Source: JAXIHJ01 sp034189755
GTDB lineage: Bacteria > Planctomycetota > Phycisphaerae > SM23-33
Length of the DNA stretch: 10,294 nucleotides
Reading direction: 5' to 3'
NCBI GenBank assembly: GCA_034189755.1
Contig: JAXIHJ010000015.1
Location: forward strand, 1 to 10,294
The notes under the pieces were generated by a model. That model made no database searches, was not told the origin of the DNA, and was given only the letters and a program-made list of their open reading frames with translations. A program made the translations under genes and the position numbers. The first letter of the stretch is position 1; each line of letters begins with the position of its first letter. Positions 1 through 5,253 of the stretch are shown one piece after another.

Positions 1-250
1 GCCTGGGTATCGGGATGGCGGTGAACGGCGCCTGGGCCTGCGCCGTGCGCCGCTGCTGCTGGCGGACGATGTTGTGGCAGAGATCCACGCAGTTGGCGCA
101 GATGTAAACGCCGTTGGGGCCTTCAATAACAGGCCCGGCGTCGTCGCTGCCGCGGTGGCAGAAGCTGCAAACCTTAGGCCCCTTTGACCCGCCGCTGCCG
201 CTGCCTGAACCCCTACCGCCAGTTCCGCTTTTCTTGCCTGTCGAACTCAT
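1..250 (-). CDS. clpX: ATP-dependent Clp protease ATP-binding subunit ClpX, N-terminal part
   Basis: This is the first 83 codons of ClpX, the AAA+ unfoldase that recognises substrates and feeds them to the ClpP peptidase in the cytoplasm. The gene starts with ATG at 250-248 and runs off the left edge, so the AAA+ module is not visible. What is visible is the ClpX zinc-binding domain: two CxxC pairs (C28-x2-C31 and C51-x2-C54) around a GPNGVYIC stretch, followed by VDLCHNIV. This pattern is diagnostic of the family. The domain is preceded by about 25 residues rich in Gly, Ser and Lys, longer and more flexible than the short tail usual in ClpX. Its ATG overlaps the stop codon of the upstream small membrane-protein gene (ATGA), so translation is probably coupled. 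The identification is firm; only the N-terminal fragment can be judged. Confidence 0.93.
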   Translation of the reverse strand, partial: MSSTGKKSGTGGRGSGSGSGGSKGPKVCSFCHRGSDDAGPVIEGPNGVYICANCVDLCHNIVRQQQRRTAQAQAPFTAIPIPR

Positions 251-621
251 TGTTGCTCCTGCTCCGGGCGCATACCTTCCTGCTCAGTTTCGGTACCTCT
301 TTCCTTACCATCGTCATCTGCGGCCAAGTTCGTTAGCCCGGATGGAACTTTTCTATCCTGCGCAAATTCCAGCCTTAACACTTTCTGCCGCAATCGGTTA
401 AACTCGTGGTCGGTCAACTGCCCGGCCCGGTGAAGTCCACGAAGCTGTTCGATGGAGAACCCGTCCGGGCGACCGTTAAGCCGGCCCGACCTGAACCGTT
501 TCTTCAACCAAAACAGCACCGGGATACACGCCAGGCAAACCATAACCAACAAGCAGCCCCACATTACCATACGCCCTAGGCCGCCTGTCTGAGCCGCAGT
601 CGTCAAAGCCGGTACGTTCAC
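247..621 (-). CDS. small single-pass membrane protein with SHOCT-like C-terminal segment
   Basis: This small protein has 124 residues from a GTG start at 621, or 107 from an ATG at 570-568. The outer start is given, but the ATG is plausible: a TAGAAT box lies at 632-637, so a transcript would begin almost on the GTG. Neither start has a strong ribosome binding site. From the ATG, the protein opens directly with a hydrophobic segment (WGCLLVMVCLACIPVLFWL) followed by a basic cluster (KKRFRSGR), which predicts one membrane span with the tail in the cytoplasm. A helical stretch follows (SIEQLRGLHRAGQLTDHEF), matching the SHOCT pattern of a short leucine-rich helix, Gly-x-[IL]-T and an acidic-x-E-[FY]. 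The last 30 residues are acidic and Gln-rich, probably disordered. It sits immediately upstream of clpX with a 4-bp overlap. Its function is unknown; a role in membrane recruitment of ClpX or in oligomerisation is only inference. Confidence 0.75.
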   Translation of the reverse strand: MNVPALTTAAQTGGLGRMVMWGCLLVMVCLACIPVLFWLKKRFRSGRLNGRPDGFSIEQLRGLHRAGQLTDHEFNRLRQKVLRLEFAQDRKVPSGLTNLAADDDGKERGTETEQEGMRPEQEQQ

Positions 622-631
622 TTCGCGTGAT

Positions 632-637
632 ATTCTA
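632..637 (-). promoter_or_regulatory. possible -10 box for the membrane-protein/clpX pair
   Basis: Reading the minus strand, TAGAAT (one mismatch from TATAAT) lies 11 bases upstream of the outer GTG start. No good -35 hexamer is seen at 16-18 bases upstream; a TTGTGG lies about 21 bases away. This is a weak candidate. If used, transcription would begin near 626, which would favour the internal ATG at 570 as the start codon. Confidence 0.25.
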
Positions 638-664
638 TGCCCCCGCCGGCTCCGGCGTCCACAA

Positions 665-693
665 TTTTAGGGCGGGTGGCAAAACGGTATAAT
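665..693 (+). promoter_or_regulatory. possible promoter of the sirtuin gene
   Basis: A perfect TATAAT lies at 688-693. The hexamer at 17-base spacing (665-670, TTTTAG) is a poor match to TTGACA. Transcription would begin near 700, giving a leader of about 15-20 bases before the sirtuin start. The assignment rests on the -10 box and its position in the divergent gap. Confidence 0.4.
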
Positions 694-713
694 AACCGCC
701 GGAACGCGGGGCC

Positions 714-1484
714 GTGAAAATGAACGAAATCGACTTTGCCGATCGGATAGCCAAGGCCTCTGATCTGCTCGCCGGCGCCCGCAGCGTCGTCGTCTTGAGC
801 GGCGCTGGCATCTCAGCCGAGAGCGGTGTTCCGACCTATCGCGGGGCGGGCGCCGAGCCGTGGGACGGCCTGCGCGCAGAGCAGTGGGCCACGCCTGAAG
901 GCTATGCACGTGACCGGCAGAGGGTCTGGAAATGGTACAGCGACCGCCGCGTGCAACTGGGTTCGATCAGGCCCAACGCCGGCCACGACGCGCTGGCCAG
1001 GCTTCAGCGGCATCTCTTGAAGACGGGCGGCAAGTTCACGCTGGCTACGCAGAACATCGACGGCCTGCACCAGGCCGCCGGATGCCAAAACGTCCTCGAA
1101 CTGCACGGCTCGCTGCTGAAGGTCCGATGCAGCCGGTGCAGTTATCGCCTGACCGTCGGCTACGAGCCGATGGAAGAGATTCCGTCCTGCCCCGACTGCG
1201 GCCGGCCGCTTCGCCCGGCGGTGGTATGGTTCGGCGAAACTCTGCCACAGGACGCCTGGCAGGCAGCCGTCGAGGCGGCCCAAAACTGCGACCTGTTTAT
1301 GAGCGTCGGGACCAGCGCAACGGTATACCCCGCAGCCGGGCTGGTTGAACTGGCCGTCGCAAGCGGCGCCAGGAGCATTGAGGTCAACCTCGAACCCACG
1401 CCCGCAAGCGGCCTGGTCGATATCGCGCTGCACGGCCAGGCCGGAGATGTCCTGACAAGGATGGTTGGCCGGCGAACCGGTTAA
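714..1484 (+). CDS. cobB: NAD-dependent protein deacylase, class III sirtuin (CobB/SIRT5-like)
   Basis: This is a sirtuin that removes acyl groups from lysines using NAD+, giving nicotinamide and O-acyl-ADP-ribose, in the cytoplasm. The 256 residues match the usual bacterial length. Visible motifs in order are the NAD-binding loop GAGIS (30-34) with PTYRG; TQNID (112-116); the catalytic His in ELHGS (H131); zinc ligands C139-x2-C142 and C159-x2-C162; WFGE; and GTSATVYPA for ribose/NAD contacts. Tyr75 and Arg78 (Y-x-x-R) are the pair that in CobB and SIRT5 binds the carboxylate of succinyl- or malonyl-lysine, so desuccinylase or demalonylase activity is likely besides deacetylation. The start may be the GTG at 714 or the ATG at 720; the latter has GGGG eight bases upstream. 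It stands alone, divergent from the clpX pair, with no clear terminator after it. Confidence 0.93.
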   Translation: MKMNEIDFADRIAKASDLLAGARSVVVLSGAGISAESGVPTYRGAGAEPWDGLRAEQWATPEGYARDRQRVWKWYSDRRVQLGSIRPNAGHDALARLQRHLLKTGGKFTLATQNIDGLHQAAGCQNVLELHGSLLKVRCSRCSYRLTVGYEPMEEIPSCPDCGRPLRPAVVWFGETLPQDAWQAAVEAAQNCDLFMSVGTSATVYPAAGLVELAVASGARSIEVNLEPTPASGLVDIALHGQAGDVLTRMVGRRTG

Positions 1485-1642
1485 TCGGCGGGTGGCGCGG
1501 CCACGGCGTGTGTGGCCACGTTCAATATGATAGTGCCGACAGCCGAGTTGATGTACTCGCTACAAAACGCCGGCACAATGACTACCTGCAGCGGCATAAT
1601 CAGCGGCGATGTTATATTTGTTGTGTTTTTTTGCAAAAATAC

Positions 1643-1670
1643 TCGACAAAGTCGATGGGAATAGTATATT
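1643..1670 (+). promoter_or_regulatory. probable promoter of the tauE-barrel operon
   Basis: TCGACA (1643-1648, five of six matches to TTGACA) is followed after 16 bases by TATATT (1665-1670). An overlapping TATTAT gives an 18-base alternative. The -35 is embedded in a small dyad TCGAC-AAA-GTCGA (1643-1655), which could be a regulator half-site. Transcription would start near 1677, leaving an untranslated leader of about 87 bases. Confidence 0.55.
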
Positions 1671-1686
1671 ATCGGTATTAAATACC

Positions 1687-1725
1687 TCATAATGACATTT
1701 TCAGACTGTTGTAAGGTCATTATGA
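1687..1725 (+). promoter_or_regulatory. 10-bp perfect dyad in the tauE leader, candidate operator or RNA hairpin
   Basis: TCATAATGAC (1687-1696) is followed after 19 bases by its exact reverse complement GTCATTATGA (1716-1725). It lies just downstream of the predicted transcription start and upstream of the ribosome binding site. It could therefore act as a binding site for a dimeric repressor or as a leader hairpin. The arms are seen directly; the function is inferred from position. Confidence 0.5.
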
Positions 1726-1763
1726 AGCTGTCATAGGCCTTCAGACAGAAAGGAGCAAAACCA

Positions 1764-2606
1764 ATGTTCATCGAACAGACATTACTTATCGGCATGTTTG
1801 TCGTGCTGATAGCTTTTATCGCGGAGTACGTGGACTCCACGCTTGGGATGGGCTACGGTACGACTCTTACGCCGGTGCTGTTGCTGATGGGTTACGAACC
1901 GATGCAGGTGGTGCCGGCCATCCTGCTGTCGGAACTGTTAACAGGCATACTTGCGGGTCTGGCGCACCACAAGGCGGGCAACGTGAACTTTCGGCCGAAG
2001 CTGAACAACGGCGGGACGGTGTTGCAGAACTTCAAATCGCTGGGCTACATCGGAACGCTGCGGCAAGCCTTTCCTCGCCATCTCAAGACCGCACTTCTGA
2101 TTGCATCATGCAGCATTCTGGGGACACTGGCGGCGGTTCTCCTGGCCGTCAGCATCAACAGGTTCTACATCAAGCTGTACATCGGCATCATGGTCCTGCT
2201 CATAGGCGTCGTGATACTGCTCAGCCGGAAGAAGGAACATAAATTTTCCTGGAAGCGCGTAACCGCCCTCGGCCTGGTGGCGTCCTTCAACAAGGGCATG
2301 AGCGGCGGGGGCTACGGCCCGGTCGTTACGGGCGGTCAGATTCTCGCCGGCGTGGACGGGAAAAACGCCATCGGCATCACCTCGCTGGCCGAGGGCCTGA
2401 CCTGCATCGTCGGCTTCGGCGCATATTTTTGCACCATGAGTATCAGGGACTGGACCTTGTTCCCGTTCCTGTGCGTCGGGGCTGTTCTTTCCGTGCCGCT
2501 GTCCGCTTATACTGTAAAGCAAATCAACACGCGCAAGTTGAGGGTGATCATCGGCATCATTACGGTTTTTCTGGGAGCTTTTACGTTAAGTAAAGTTCTT
2601 TTATGA
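1764..2606 (+). CDS. TauE/SafE family sulfite or anion exporter, inner membrane
   Basis: This is a polytopic inner-membrane permease of the TauE/SafE family, whose characterised members export sulfite, sulfoacetate or related small anions. The 280 residues have about eight hydrophobic segments, including 5-22, about 48-68, 108-130, 134-153 and 258-280. The family's internal duplication shows as two glycine-rich motifs: GMGYGTTLTP at 28-37 and KGMSGGGYGP at 177-186, each at the start of a half. A basic loop (about residues 70-107) separates the first helices from the middle of the protein. The ATG at 1764 is preceded by AGGAG (1751-1755) at ideal spacing, so the start is secure. The stop overlaps the ATG of the following outer-membrane barrel gene (ATGA), implying one transcript and coupled translation. 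The substrate cannot be read from sequence; no sulfur-metabolism gene lies in the window. Confidence 0.88.
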   Translation: MFIEQTLLIGMFVVLIAFIAEYVDSTLGMGYGTTLTPVLLLMGYEPMQVVPAILLSELLTGILAGLAHHKAGNVNFRPKLNNGGTVLQNFKSLGYIGTLRQAFPRHLKTALLIASCSILGTLAAVLLAVSINRFYIKLYIGIMVLLIGVVILLSRKKEHKFSWKRVTALGLVASFNKGMSGGGYGPVVTGGQILAGVDGKNAIGITSLAEGLTCIVGFGAYFCTMSIRDWTLFPFLCVGAVLSVPLSAYTVKQINTRKLRVIIGIITVFLGAFTLSKVLL

Positions 2607-3988
2607 CAAGGCATTGCCGCCACACAGACTTATTGTTCGGGGTGGTTTTGTGTGTACTGTGCATGGCCGGTTCGGTTCTGCCGGCTGGCCAAGGCCCACA
2701 AGCCGGCGGCAGCGCCCCGGCTGAAACTCCCCGGGCCGGCTGGCTGAAGGGGCTTAAGAACCCCACCAGTTGGCTTCAGTGGGGCATGGACCTGCGCATC
2801 CGCTGGGAATACGCACCGAACACCTTCCAACTGGACGAACATCTCGACGAAGAAAGGCACTACCAACGCTACCGCAGCCGTCTGTCGGTAAAGGCCGAAC
2901 CGGCCAGGGACGTGGAGCTCAACGCCCGCCTCGCCTGGGAGTTCCGTATGTGGCAGCAGCCGAAGGACCGCCGCGAATTCGACGGAGACGAGGCAATGTT
3001 CGACATATTGAACTTTCGCCTCAGGAATTTCGCATCCCTGCCACTGACCATCACGGCCGGGCGCCAGGAAATAAAGCACGGCGACGGCTGGCTGGTGTAT
3101 GAAGGCACGCCCGGCGACGGAACCAGGACGTATTTCTTCGACGCTATCAGGCTCCTGTACGACATTAGGACCATAAAGACAGCCGTCGATTTCGCCTTCA
3201 TCTGCAACCACTCCGACTCCGCCAGGTACATTCGCCCGTTCAATGACCGCCAGGAGTCGCTGGCTGAGGAAAACTCCAAAGGATTCATCCTGTACGTTAC
3301 CAACAAGTCCCTGCCGCAAACGCAGTTTGACGGATATCTCATCTACAAACACGACAGCCCCGTGGAAAACAAGGGCAACGACGCCGAGATTTACACCTTC
3401 GGCGGGCGATTCGATCGAACATGGGCTAAGCACTGGCAAGGCCATGTGGAAGGCGCCGCCCAACTGGGCCAGCGCAACAGCGCCGACCACATAGCCTTCG
3501 GCTTGAACAGCGGCCTGAGCTATCACTTCAACGACAAGCTCAAGAACGTGCTCTATTGCGGCTACGAGTTCCTCTCCGGCGACGATCCCGGCACATCGAC
3601 CGACACCGAGTTCGACCCGGCCTGGGGCCGCTGGAGCAGGTTCAGCAGCCTGTATCAATACACCCAGCGGATTGAGACGCGCCATGCAAATTACACCAAT
3701 ATGCACCGGGTCGGCCAGGGCTGGCAGTGCCGGCCCTGGGCCAAGGCCGAGTTGAACTGCAACTACAACCTGATGTTCGCGCCCGAGAATACCTACGCGG
3801 CGAAGGCGGGCTTCAGCGAGAGCGGGCACGTCCGCGGGCATCTGCTGGCGGCGAAGCTGAACCAGACCTTCAGCGACTGCCTGGCCATGTGCTGGCTGGC
3901 GGAGCTGTTCTTGCCGGGCGATTACTACGACGACGGCAGAAACGAGCCGGCGGCGTTCCTGCGATGGGAAATTACGATGAAGTGGTAA
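2603..3988 (+). CDS. AlgE-like outer-membrane beta-barrel protein (alginate-export family)
   Basis: This is probably an outer-membrane porin of the alginate-export type, 461 residues, close to the usual length. It begins with a signal peptide: a basic start (MTRHCRHTD), a hydrophobic core (LLFGVVLCVLCMAGSVLPA) and likely cleavage after about residue 28, then a Gly/Pro/Ala-rich spacer. The mature part alternates polar and aromatic residues in strand-like stretches (for example LRIRWEY, RLSVKAEP, LNARLAWEFRMW). It carries the family hallmark GRQE at 153-156, followed by HGDG and, further on, TYFFDAIRLLYD. It ends in FLRWEITMKW, a terminal amphipathic strand with a C-terminal aromatic residue as expected for a barrel inserted by the BAM complex. 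The ATG overlaps the tauE stop, and only a weak AAAG lies upstream, so translation probably depends on coupling. The exported substrate is unknown; alginate itself is unlikely without polymerase genes nearby. Confidence 0.82.
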   Translation: MTRHCRHTDLLFGVVLCVLCMAGSVLPAGQGPQAGGSAPAETPRAGWLKGLKNPTSWLQWGMDLRIRWEYAPNTFQLDEHLDEERHYQRYRSRLSVKAEPARDVELNARLAWEFRMWQQPKDRREFDGDEAMFDILNFRLRNFASLPLTITAGRQEIKHGDGWLVYEGTPGDGTRTYFFDAIRLLYDIRTIKTAVDFAFICNHSDSARYIRPFNDRQESLAEENSKGFILYVTNKSLPQTQFDGYLIYKHDSPVENKGNDAEIYTFGGRFDRTWAKHWQGHVEGAAQLGQRNSADHIAFGLNSGLSYHFNDKLKNVLYCGYEFLSGDDPGTSTDTEFDPAWGRWSRFSSLYQYTQRIETRHANYTNMHRVGQGWQCRPWAKAELNCNYNLMFAPENTYAAKAGFSESGHVRGHLLAAKLNQTFSDCLAMCWLAELFLPGDYYDDGRNEPAAFLRWEITMKW

Positions 3989-3994
3989 CCGGCC

Positions 3995-4042
3995 GGTCCC
4001 ATGGTATTTCGGTCTTCCGGTCCCGCGGTATTCCGGTGTACC
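3995..4042 (+). repeat. two-copy 24-bp imperfect tandem repeat before the Mut7-C gene
   Basis: Positions 3995-4018 and 4019-4042 are adjacent copies of a 24-bp unit beginning GGTCCC, with GGTATT inside; 19 of 24 bases agree. The repeat fills almost the whole 65-bp gap between the barrel gene and the Mut7-C gene. It follows a 10-bp palindrome ACCGGCCGGT (3988-3997) that overlaps the barrel stop codon. Confidence 0.6.
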
Positions 4043-4053
4043 ATACACTTGTC

Positions 4054-4557
4054 ATGCCTGACCCCGTTTTTTTATGCGACGCTATGCTGGGCGGTCTGGC
4101 ACGCTGGCTCAGGGCGGCCGGCTACGACGCGGAGTTCGAATACGGCATTGACGACGGCGAGCTTATCGCCCGCGCCGCCGGCGGCGGACGAATGATACTC
4201 AGCAGCGACGGGCCTCTGTTCGAGCGGAACGTCATAAAGAAGGGCCGGCCACGCGCTTTGTACGTACCCCAGCAGCTAAGTAAGTTCGAGCAACTGGCGT
4301 TCGTGATGCGCCGGTTGAAGCTGCCGCTGCGTCGGCCACGATGTATGGCCTGCGGCGGTGAATTGCTCGACACGCCCAAACACAAGGTCGCCGACGAGGC
4401 CCCACCGCTGGTCTACCGCCGCTGCGATCGATTCTGGCGATGCAGCCGCTGCGAAAAACTCCTCTGGCACGGCACGCACTGGCAGAAAATCACAAAACAA
4501 CTGGCCAAACTGACGCACGAGGACAAAACCCGGGACGTTGACTGGTTGATTGGTTGA
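4054..4557 (+). CDS. Mut7-C RNase domain protein (PIN-like fold plus zinc ribbon)
   Basis: This 167-residue protein matches the Mut7-C (DUF82) family, named after the C-terminal domain of the nematode Mut-7 protein and predicted to be a PIN-like ribonuclease. The N-terminal half carries the family signature FLCDAMLGGLARWLRAAGYD (6-25) with the conserved Asp at 9. ILSSDGPLFER then occupies the position of the usual L-T-x-D-x-x-L motif. The C-terminal half is a zinc ribbon with C97-x2-C100 and C130-x2-C133, ending in the family-typical WHGTHW. The ATG at 4054 is chosen because the conserved domain begins at once after it; the frame extends upstream but that part only shadows the barrel gene. 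No good ribosome binding site is seen, so coupling to the upstream operon or a leaderless message is possible. The RNA target is unknown. Confidence 0.85.
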   Translation: MPDPVFLCDAMLGGLARWLRAAGYDAEFEYGIDDGELIARAAGGGRMILSSDGPLFERNVIKKGRPRALYVPQQLSKFEQLAFVMRRLKLPLRRPRCMACGGELLDTPKHKVADEAPPLVYRRCDRFWRCSRCEKLLWHGTHWQKITKQLAKLTHEDKTRDVDWLIG

Positions 4558-4563
4558 CTGGTT
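4540..4563 (+). repeat. three 8-bp tandem units spanning the Mut7-C stop codon
   Basis: GACTGGTT (4540-4547), GATTGGTT (4548-4555) and GACTGGTT (4556-4563) are adjacent. The TGA stop at 4555-4557 lies across the junction of units two and three. Because eight is not a multiple of three, a change in copy number would alter the C-terminal residues and the stop position. Confidence 0.6.
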
Positions 4564-4622
4564 ACTCGTAATTCGCCCTTCGACCCCGGCGCGCCGAGAC
4601 TCAGGGCAAGTAATCCGTAACT

Positions 4623-4678
4623 GTGAACAGCTTCTTCTATCTTTGTGTAATTCGTGGACAGCCTCTTCTAAATTTGTG
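4623..4678 (+). repeat. imperfect direct repeat, 25 bp with 31-bp period
   Basis: Positions 4623-4647 (beginning GTGAACAGCTTCTTCT) and 4654-4678 (beginning GTGGACAGCCTCTTCT) agree at 21 of 25 bases and are separated by 6 bases. The copies lie just downstream of the Mut7-C gene. Function unknown. Confidence 0.55.
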
Positions 4679-4684
4679 GACTGT

Positions 4685-4808
4685 TTTGCGCGCGCAGATT
4701 TGCAAGTTCACACCGAAAGCACCCCCGGAAAATAAAAAAAATTTCTCCTTGGCCAGCCGGGACTTACAACGTCAACAGAAGTTTTGCGACGCCGTCTGCG
4801 CGCGCAAA
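4685..4808. repeat. 14-bp perfect inverted-repeat pair enclosing 96 bp
   Basis: TTTGCGCGCGCAGA (4685-4698) has its exact reverse complement TCTGCGCGCGCAAA at 4795-4808. The 124-bp unit has the shape of a miniature inverted-repeat element but shows no obvious target-site duplication at its edges. The GCGCGC core is itself self-complementary, which makes chance pairing somewhat easier. Confidence 0.45.
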
Positions 4809-4829
4809 TCGCGTCATCCTGTAGAAGGT

Positions 4830-4853
4830 GGAGCGCTCGCGCTCCGCGCGAGC
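4830..4853. repeat. overlapping GC-rich hairpins, mutually exclusive
   Basis: GGAGCG (4830-4835) pairs with CGCTCC (4840-4845), and GCTCGC (4835-4840) pairs with GCGAGC (4848-4853). The two stems share bases, so only one can form at a time. They directly precede the first CCTACC-type hairpin. Confidence 0.5.
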
Positions 4854-4859
4854 AACCTA

Positions 4860-4882
4860 CCTACCTGCGGTAAGCAGGCAGG
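4860..4882 (+). repeat. REP-like hairpin, copy 1
   Basis: CCTACCTGC (4860-4868), loop GGTAA, GCAGGCAGG (4874-4882): a 9-bp stem with one mismatch. Together with the upstream CCTAC it contains the core CCTACCTACC, also present in opposite orientation in the second hairpin about 90 bp away. Confidence 0.5.
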
Positions 4883-4945
4883 GGTCCGAGGTCTTAGGTC
4901 ATAGGAAACGACAAAACAGAAAACAGATTGCGAATTCAACTAGCC

Positions 4946-4980
4946 GCGACCTGCCCACCTCCGGTAGGTAGGCGGGTCGC
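4946..4980 (-). repeat. REP-like hairpin, copy 2 (opposite orientation)
   Basis: GCGACCTGCCCACCT (4946-4960), loop CCGGT, AGGTAGGCGGGTCGC (4966-4980): 15-bp arms that agree at 13 positions, one exception being a G-T wobble. Read on the minus strand it contains CCTACCTACC followed by GCAGG, as does copy 1, so the two look like members of one dispersed hairpin family. Confidence 0.5.
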
Positions 4981-5081
4981 CTAAGCGAGCGGTGCTGTTA
5001 AACGCTATTTGACAAGTTGATACGGAACACGGAACTCGGAACGCTTTTGAAGTCAACGAGTTAGCGAACCACTGCTCAAAA

Positions 5082-5172
5082 ACCCCCGTTTTTTGAAAAT
5101 TTCAAAAACCGCTCATTTTGGGGGGTCCCAAAACAGCTAAGTGTTTTTTACTGTGCGACTTACGCAAAAAAC
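5082..5172. repeat. AT-rich palindromes downstream of the large minus-strand gene
   Basis: TTTTTGAAA (5090-5098) and TTTCAAAAA (5100-5108) form a near-perfect palindrome. It is nested within ACCCCC (5082-5087) and GGGGGT (5121-5126). A further pair, GTTTTTT (5143-5149) and AAAAAAC (5166-5172), follows. They lie where transcription from both convergent genes would end and may slow or stop RNA polymerase, but none is a canonical terminator. Confidence 0.4.
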
Positions 5173-5177
5173 GGTTT

Positions 5178-5227
5178 GGGCGCAATCGGGCGCAACTGGG
5201 CGCAATTGGGTGGAATTGGGTGGAATT
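5178..5227 (+). repeat. 10-bp tandem array, five units
   Basis: Five adjacent units follow the consensus GGGCGCAATT: GGGCGCAATC, GGGCGCAACT, GGGCGCAATT, then GGGTGGAATT twice. A partial sixth (GGGCGC) begins at 5228. The AATT steps recur every 10 bp, close to one helical turn, so the tract may be curved. It ends about 26 bp from the stop codon of the large minus-strand gene. Confidence 0.8.
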
Positions 5228-5253
5228 GGGCGCGGCCATATACGAAACCCCGT

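Larger units (their letters stand above)
1485..1763 (+). other. AT-rich regulatory gap between the sirtuin and tauE genes
   Basis: No gene is supported in these 279 bases. The proximal part has a short hairpin (GGCCAC 1499-1504 with GTGGCC 1512-1517) but no T-run, so it is not a convincing terminator. The distal part is clearly richer in A+T than the flanking genes. It carries the promoter, the dyad and the ribosome binding site described separately. The heptamer TTCAGAC occurs twice exactly 40 bp apart (1700-1706 and 1740-1746). Confidence 0.6.
4558..5253 (+). other. repeat-rich intergenic region without a supported gene
   Basis: These about 700 bases lie between the convergent ends of the Mut7-C gene and the large secreted-protein gene. 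Open frames here are short, lack ribosome binding sites and show no recognisable domains. The region holds several kinds of repeat, listed separately: tandem 31-bp copies, a 14-bp inverted-repeat pair, GC-rich hairpins, two related hairpins in opposite orientation, AT-rich palindromes and a 10-bp tandem array. No transposase, tRNA or clear T-tailed terminator is visible. Confidence 0.7.

Noticed and set aside
1499..1517. Terminator of the sirtuin gene.
   Set aside because: The hairpin is only 6 bp and is not followed by a T-run.
1578..1664. A 28-codon frame upstream of tauE.
   Set aside because: No ribosome binding site, and it overlaps the predicted promoter.
2630..4048. A 472-residue minus-strand open frame opposite the barrel gene.
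   Set aside because: The plus strand has a signal peptide, family motif and terminal strand. The antisense frame is a product of GC-rich codon bias and shows no domain.
3727..4053. Upstream extension of the Mut7-C reading frame to a far ATG.
   Set aside because: The first 109 residues only mirror the barrel gene in another frame and are not part of the Mut7-C domain, which begins at the ATG at 4054.
5009..5040. TTGACA at 5009-5014 as a plus-strand promoter.
   Set aside because: No -10-like hexamer lies at 15-19 bases, and no gene follows on that strand until nusA.
4558..5253. A CRISPR array.
   Set aside because: The repeats are of different types, are directly adjacent or inverted, and lack uniform spacers; no cas gene is present.
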